DNA of 6,465 nt from Acidisphaera sp035272265. Its GTDB lineage: Bacteria; Pseudomonadota; Alphaproteobacteria; Acetobacterales; Acetobacteraceae. This document shows, one piece after another, positions 5,669 through 6,465 of this stretch. Made by a program: the position numbers and the translations under genes. Numbering within the stretch: position 1 is the first letter of the stretch; every line of letters starts with the position of its first letter. The DNA lies in assembly GCA_035272265.1 (NCBI GenBank), contig DATEQV010000544.1:1-6465 (forward strand), given 5' to 3'. The notes under the pieces were generated by a model. It was given only the letters and a program-made list of their open reading frames with translations. It did not search any database and was not told the DNA's origin.

Positions 5669-6465
5669 GTGTCCGACATCGTGCAGACGGTCAGCACCGC
5701 GGCCGAGCTCGATCAGGCGATCTACAACGTCGACAGCCTGTCTCAGGCGAGCCCCGGCGGCAGCTACACGATCGTCGTCGACGGCAGCATCGACCTGGCC
5801 GACCCGTCGACAGGGCTGGCGACCGCCGGGCTGCCCAACGACAGCAACCTTGATGCGATCAATCTCGGCGCCGTATCGACCCTGACGATTGAGGGCAACG
5901 GCGACACGATCGACGGCGGCGGGGCCTATGCGGGGTTCTTCGCGTACCAGGGCACGGTCGCGATCGCGAATCTGACCATCGCCGACACGCTCGCGAAGGG
6001 CGGCAGCGGCGGCTACGCCGCCGGCGGCGGCGGGGGCCTCGGCGGCGGGCTGTTCGTCGCCTCCGGTGCGCAGGTGACGCTGAGCGCGGTGTCATTCGCG
6101 GGCGACTCCGCCGTGGGCGGCAATGGCGCAGGTGTCCCGACCCAAGGGAACGAGCAGGTCGGCGGCGGCGGCGGGCTGCTGGGCGGCAACGGCGGCAGCG
6201 GGAGCCTCGGCGGCGGTGGCGGCGGCGGGGTCGGGGCCTCGGGCGGGGTCGGCCACCCGTATTCCGTCGGCCCCGGTGCGGCCGGTCTCGCCCCGGGCGC
6301 AGCCGGGGCCGGCAGCGGCGCGACGGCGATCGGCCAGGGCGGCAACGGCCACCGCGGCGGGAGCGGCGGCGGCGGCGGCGGCGGGCAGGGCGGCGGCGGC
6401 GGCGGGATCGGCGGGGGCGGTGGCAGCCTCAGTTACGGCGGCGGCGGTGGCGGCTTCGGCGGCGG
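5669..6465 (+). CDS. Glycine-rich beta-helix-like surface or secreted protein, 3' end beyond window
   Basis: The GTG-started frame has no stop through the last base, giving 265 codons of a longer protein. Residues 1-70 contain STAAELDQAI and SYTIVVDGSIDLAD, the usual opening of parallel beta-helix repeat proteins. Residues 71-145 continue with TLTIEGNGDTIDGGG, TVAIANLTIADTLAKGG and GGGLFVASGAQVTLSAVSFAGDSA, the strand-turn rhythm of large bacterial surface or secreted proteins. From 111 on, Gly is about half of all residues (78 of 155), in GG(G/S/N/A)-type runs. There is no N-terminal signal peptide, so export would need a C-terminal (type I) signal or another route; the missing C-terminus could instead carry an autotransporter barrel. 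The strong Shine-Dalgarno and own promoter candidate suggest an independent unit. The opposite strand reads as Pro-rich low complexity and lacks these features. Role is unknown; adhesin or matrix protein is a guess. Confidence 0.82.
   Translation, partial: MSDIVQTVSTAAELDQAIYNVDSLSQASPGGSYTIVVDGSIDLADPSTGLATAGLPNDSNLDAINLGAVSTLTIEGNGDTIDGGGAYAGFFAYQGTVAIANLTIADTLAKGGSGGYAAGGGGGLGGGLFVASGAQVTLSAVSFAGDSAVGGNGAGVPTQGNEQVGGGGGLLGGNGGSGSLGGGGGGGVGASGGVGHPYSVGPGAAGLAPGAAGAGSGATAIGQGGNGHRGGSGGGGGGGQGGGGGGIGGGGGSLSYGGGGGGFGG
6160..6465 (+). repeat. GGC-rich low-complexity tract inside the glycine-rich gene
   Basis: Runs of GGC codons recur, with the longest uninterrupted ones near 6364-6384 and 6391-6405, broken by GGG, GGT, AGC, CAG or ATC codons. 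They encode the polyglycine segments and continue to the window edge. Tracts like this are prone to polymerase slippage and to assembly error, but gains or losses of whole GGC units keep the frame. Confidence 0.75.

Noticed and set aside
5565..5885. 106-codon plus-strand frame overlapping the start of the glycine-rich gene
   Set aside because: It lacks a ribosome binding site and reads as Ser/Thr/Arg-rich out-of-frame translation of the real beta-helix frame.
6013..6345. Proline-rich minus-strand frames opposite the glycine-rich tract
   Set aside because: Polyproline is simply the complement of GGC runs; the plus frame has the strong Shine-Dalgarno and a plausible folded N-terminal domain.

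Overview
The window is very GC-rich DNA (about 70% by eye) with dense coding, strong G/C preference at third codon positions and proteobacterial-type genes. The best guess is a high-GC proteobacterium. A betaproteobacterium is most likely from the look of the dehydratase and transglutaminase-like genes, but an alpha- or gammaproteobacterium is not excluded. Nothing in the sequence fixes the genus.

Layout, left to right. Bases 1-168 are a leader with a GC-rich hairpin and no convincing gene. Bases 169-2103 (+) encode a secreted DUF3857/transglutaminase-like protein with a Cys-His-Asn triad in place of the usual Cys-His-Asp. Bases 2123-2221 (-) hold a 32-codon ORF that reads as a single-pass small membrane protein. 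It converges on the transglutaminase gene and diverges from the next gene. Bases 2347-3561 (+) encode a two-domain chromate transporter (ChrA). Bases 3632-5359 (+) encode an IlvD/Edd-family Fe-S dehydratase of the sugar-acid (L-arabinonate-like) subgroup. Bases 5360-5668 are the only long gap and hold a palindrome after the dehydratase stop, an AT-richer island with a plausible sigma70 promoter, and a structured leader. From 5669 a GTG-started gene with a very strong Shine-Dalgarno runs off the right edge. It begins like a parallel beta-helix surface or secreted protein and turns into a roughly 50% glycine tract.

The genes do not form an obvious pathway: envelope-associated hydrolase/transferase, anion efflux, sugar-acid catabolism, large extracellular protein. 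chrA has no chrB regulator beside it, and the dehydratase has no sugar dehydrogenase, lactonase or aldolase within the window. I see no tRNA, rRNA, CRISPR array, transposase or phage gene. The items most worth a second look are the divergent 32-aa membrane ORF, the Asp-to-Asn change in the transglutaminase triad, and the truncated glycine-rich gene with its leader.
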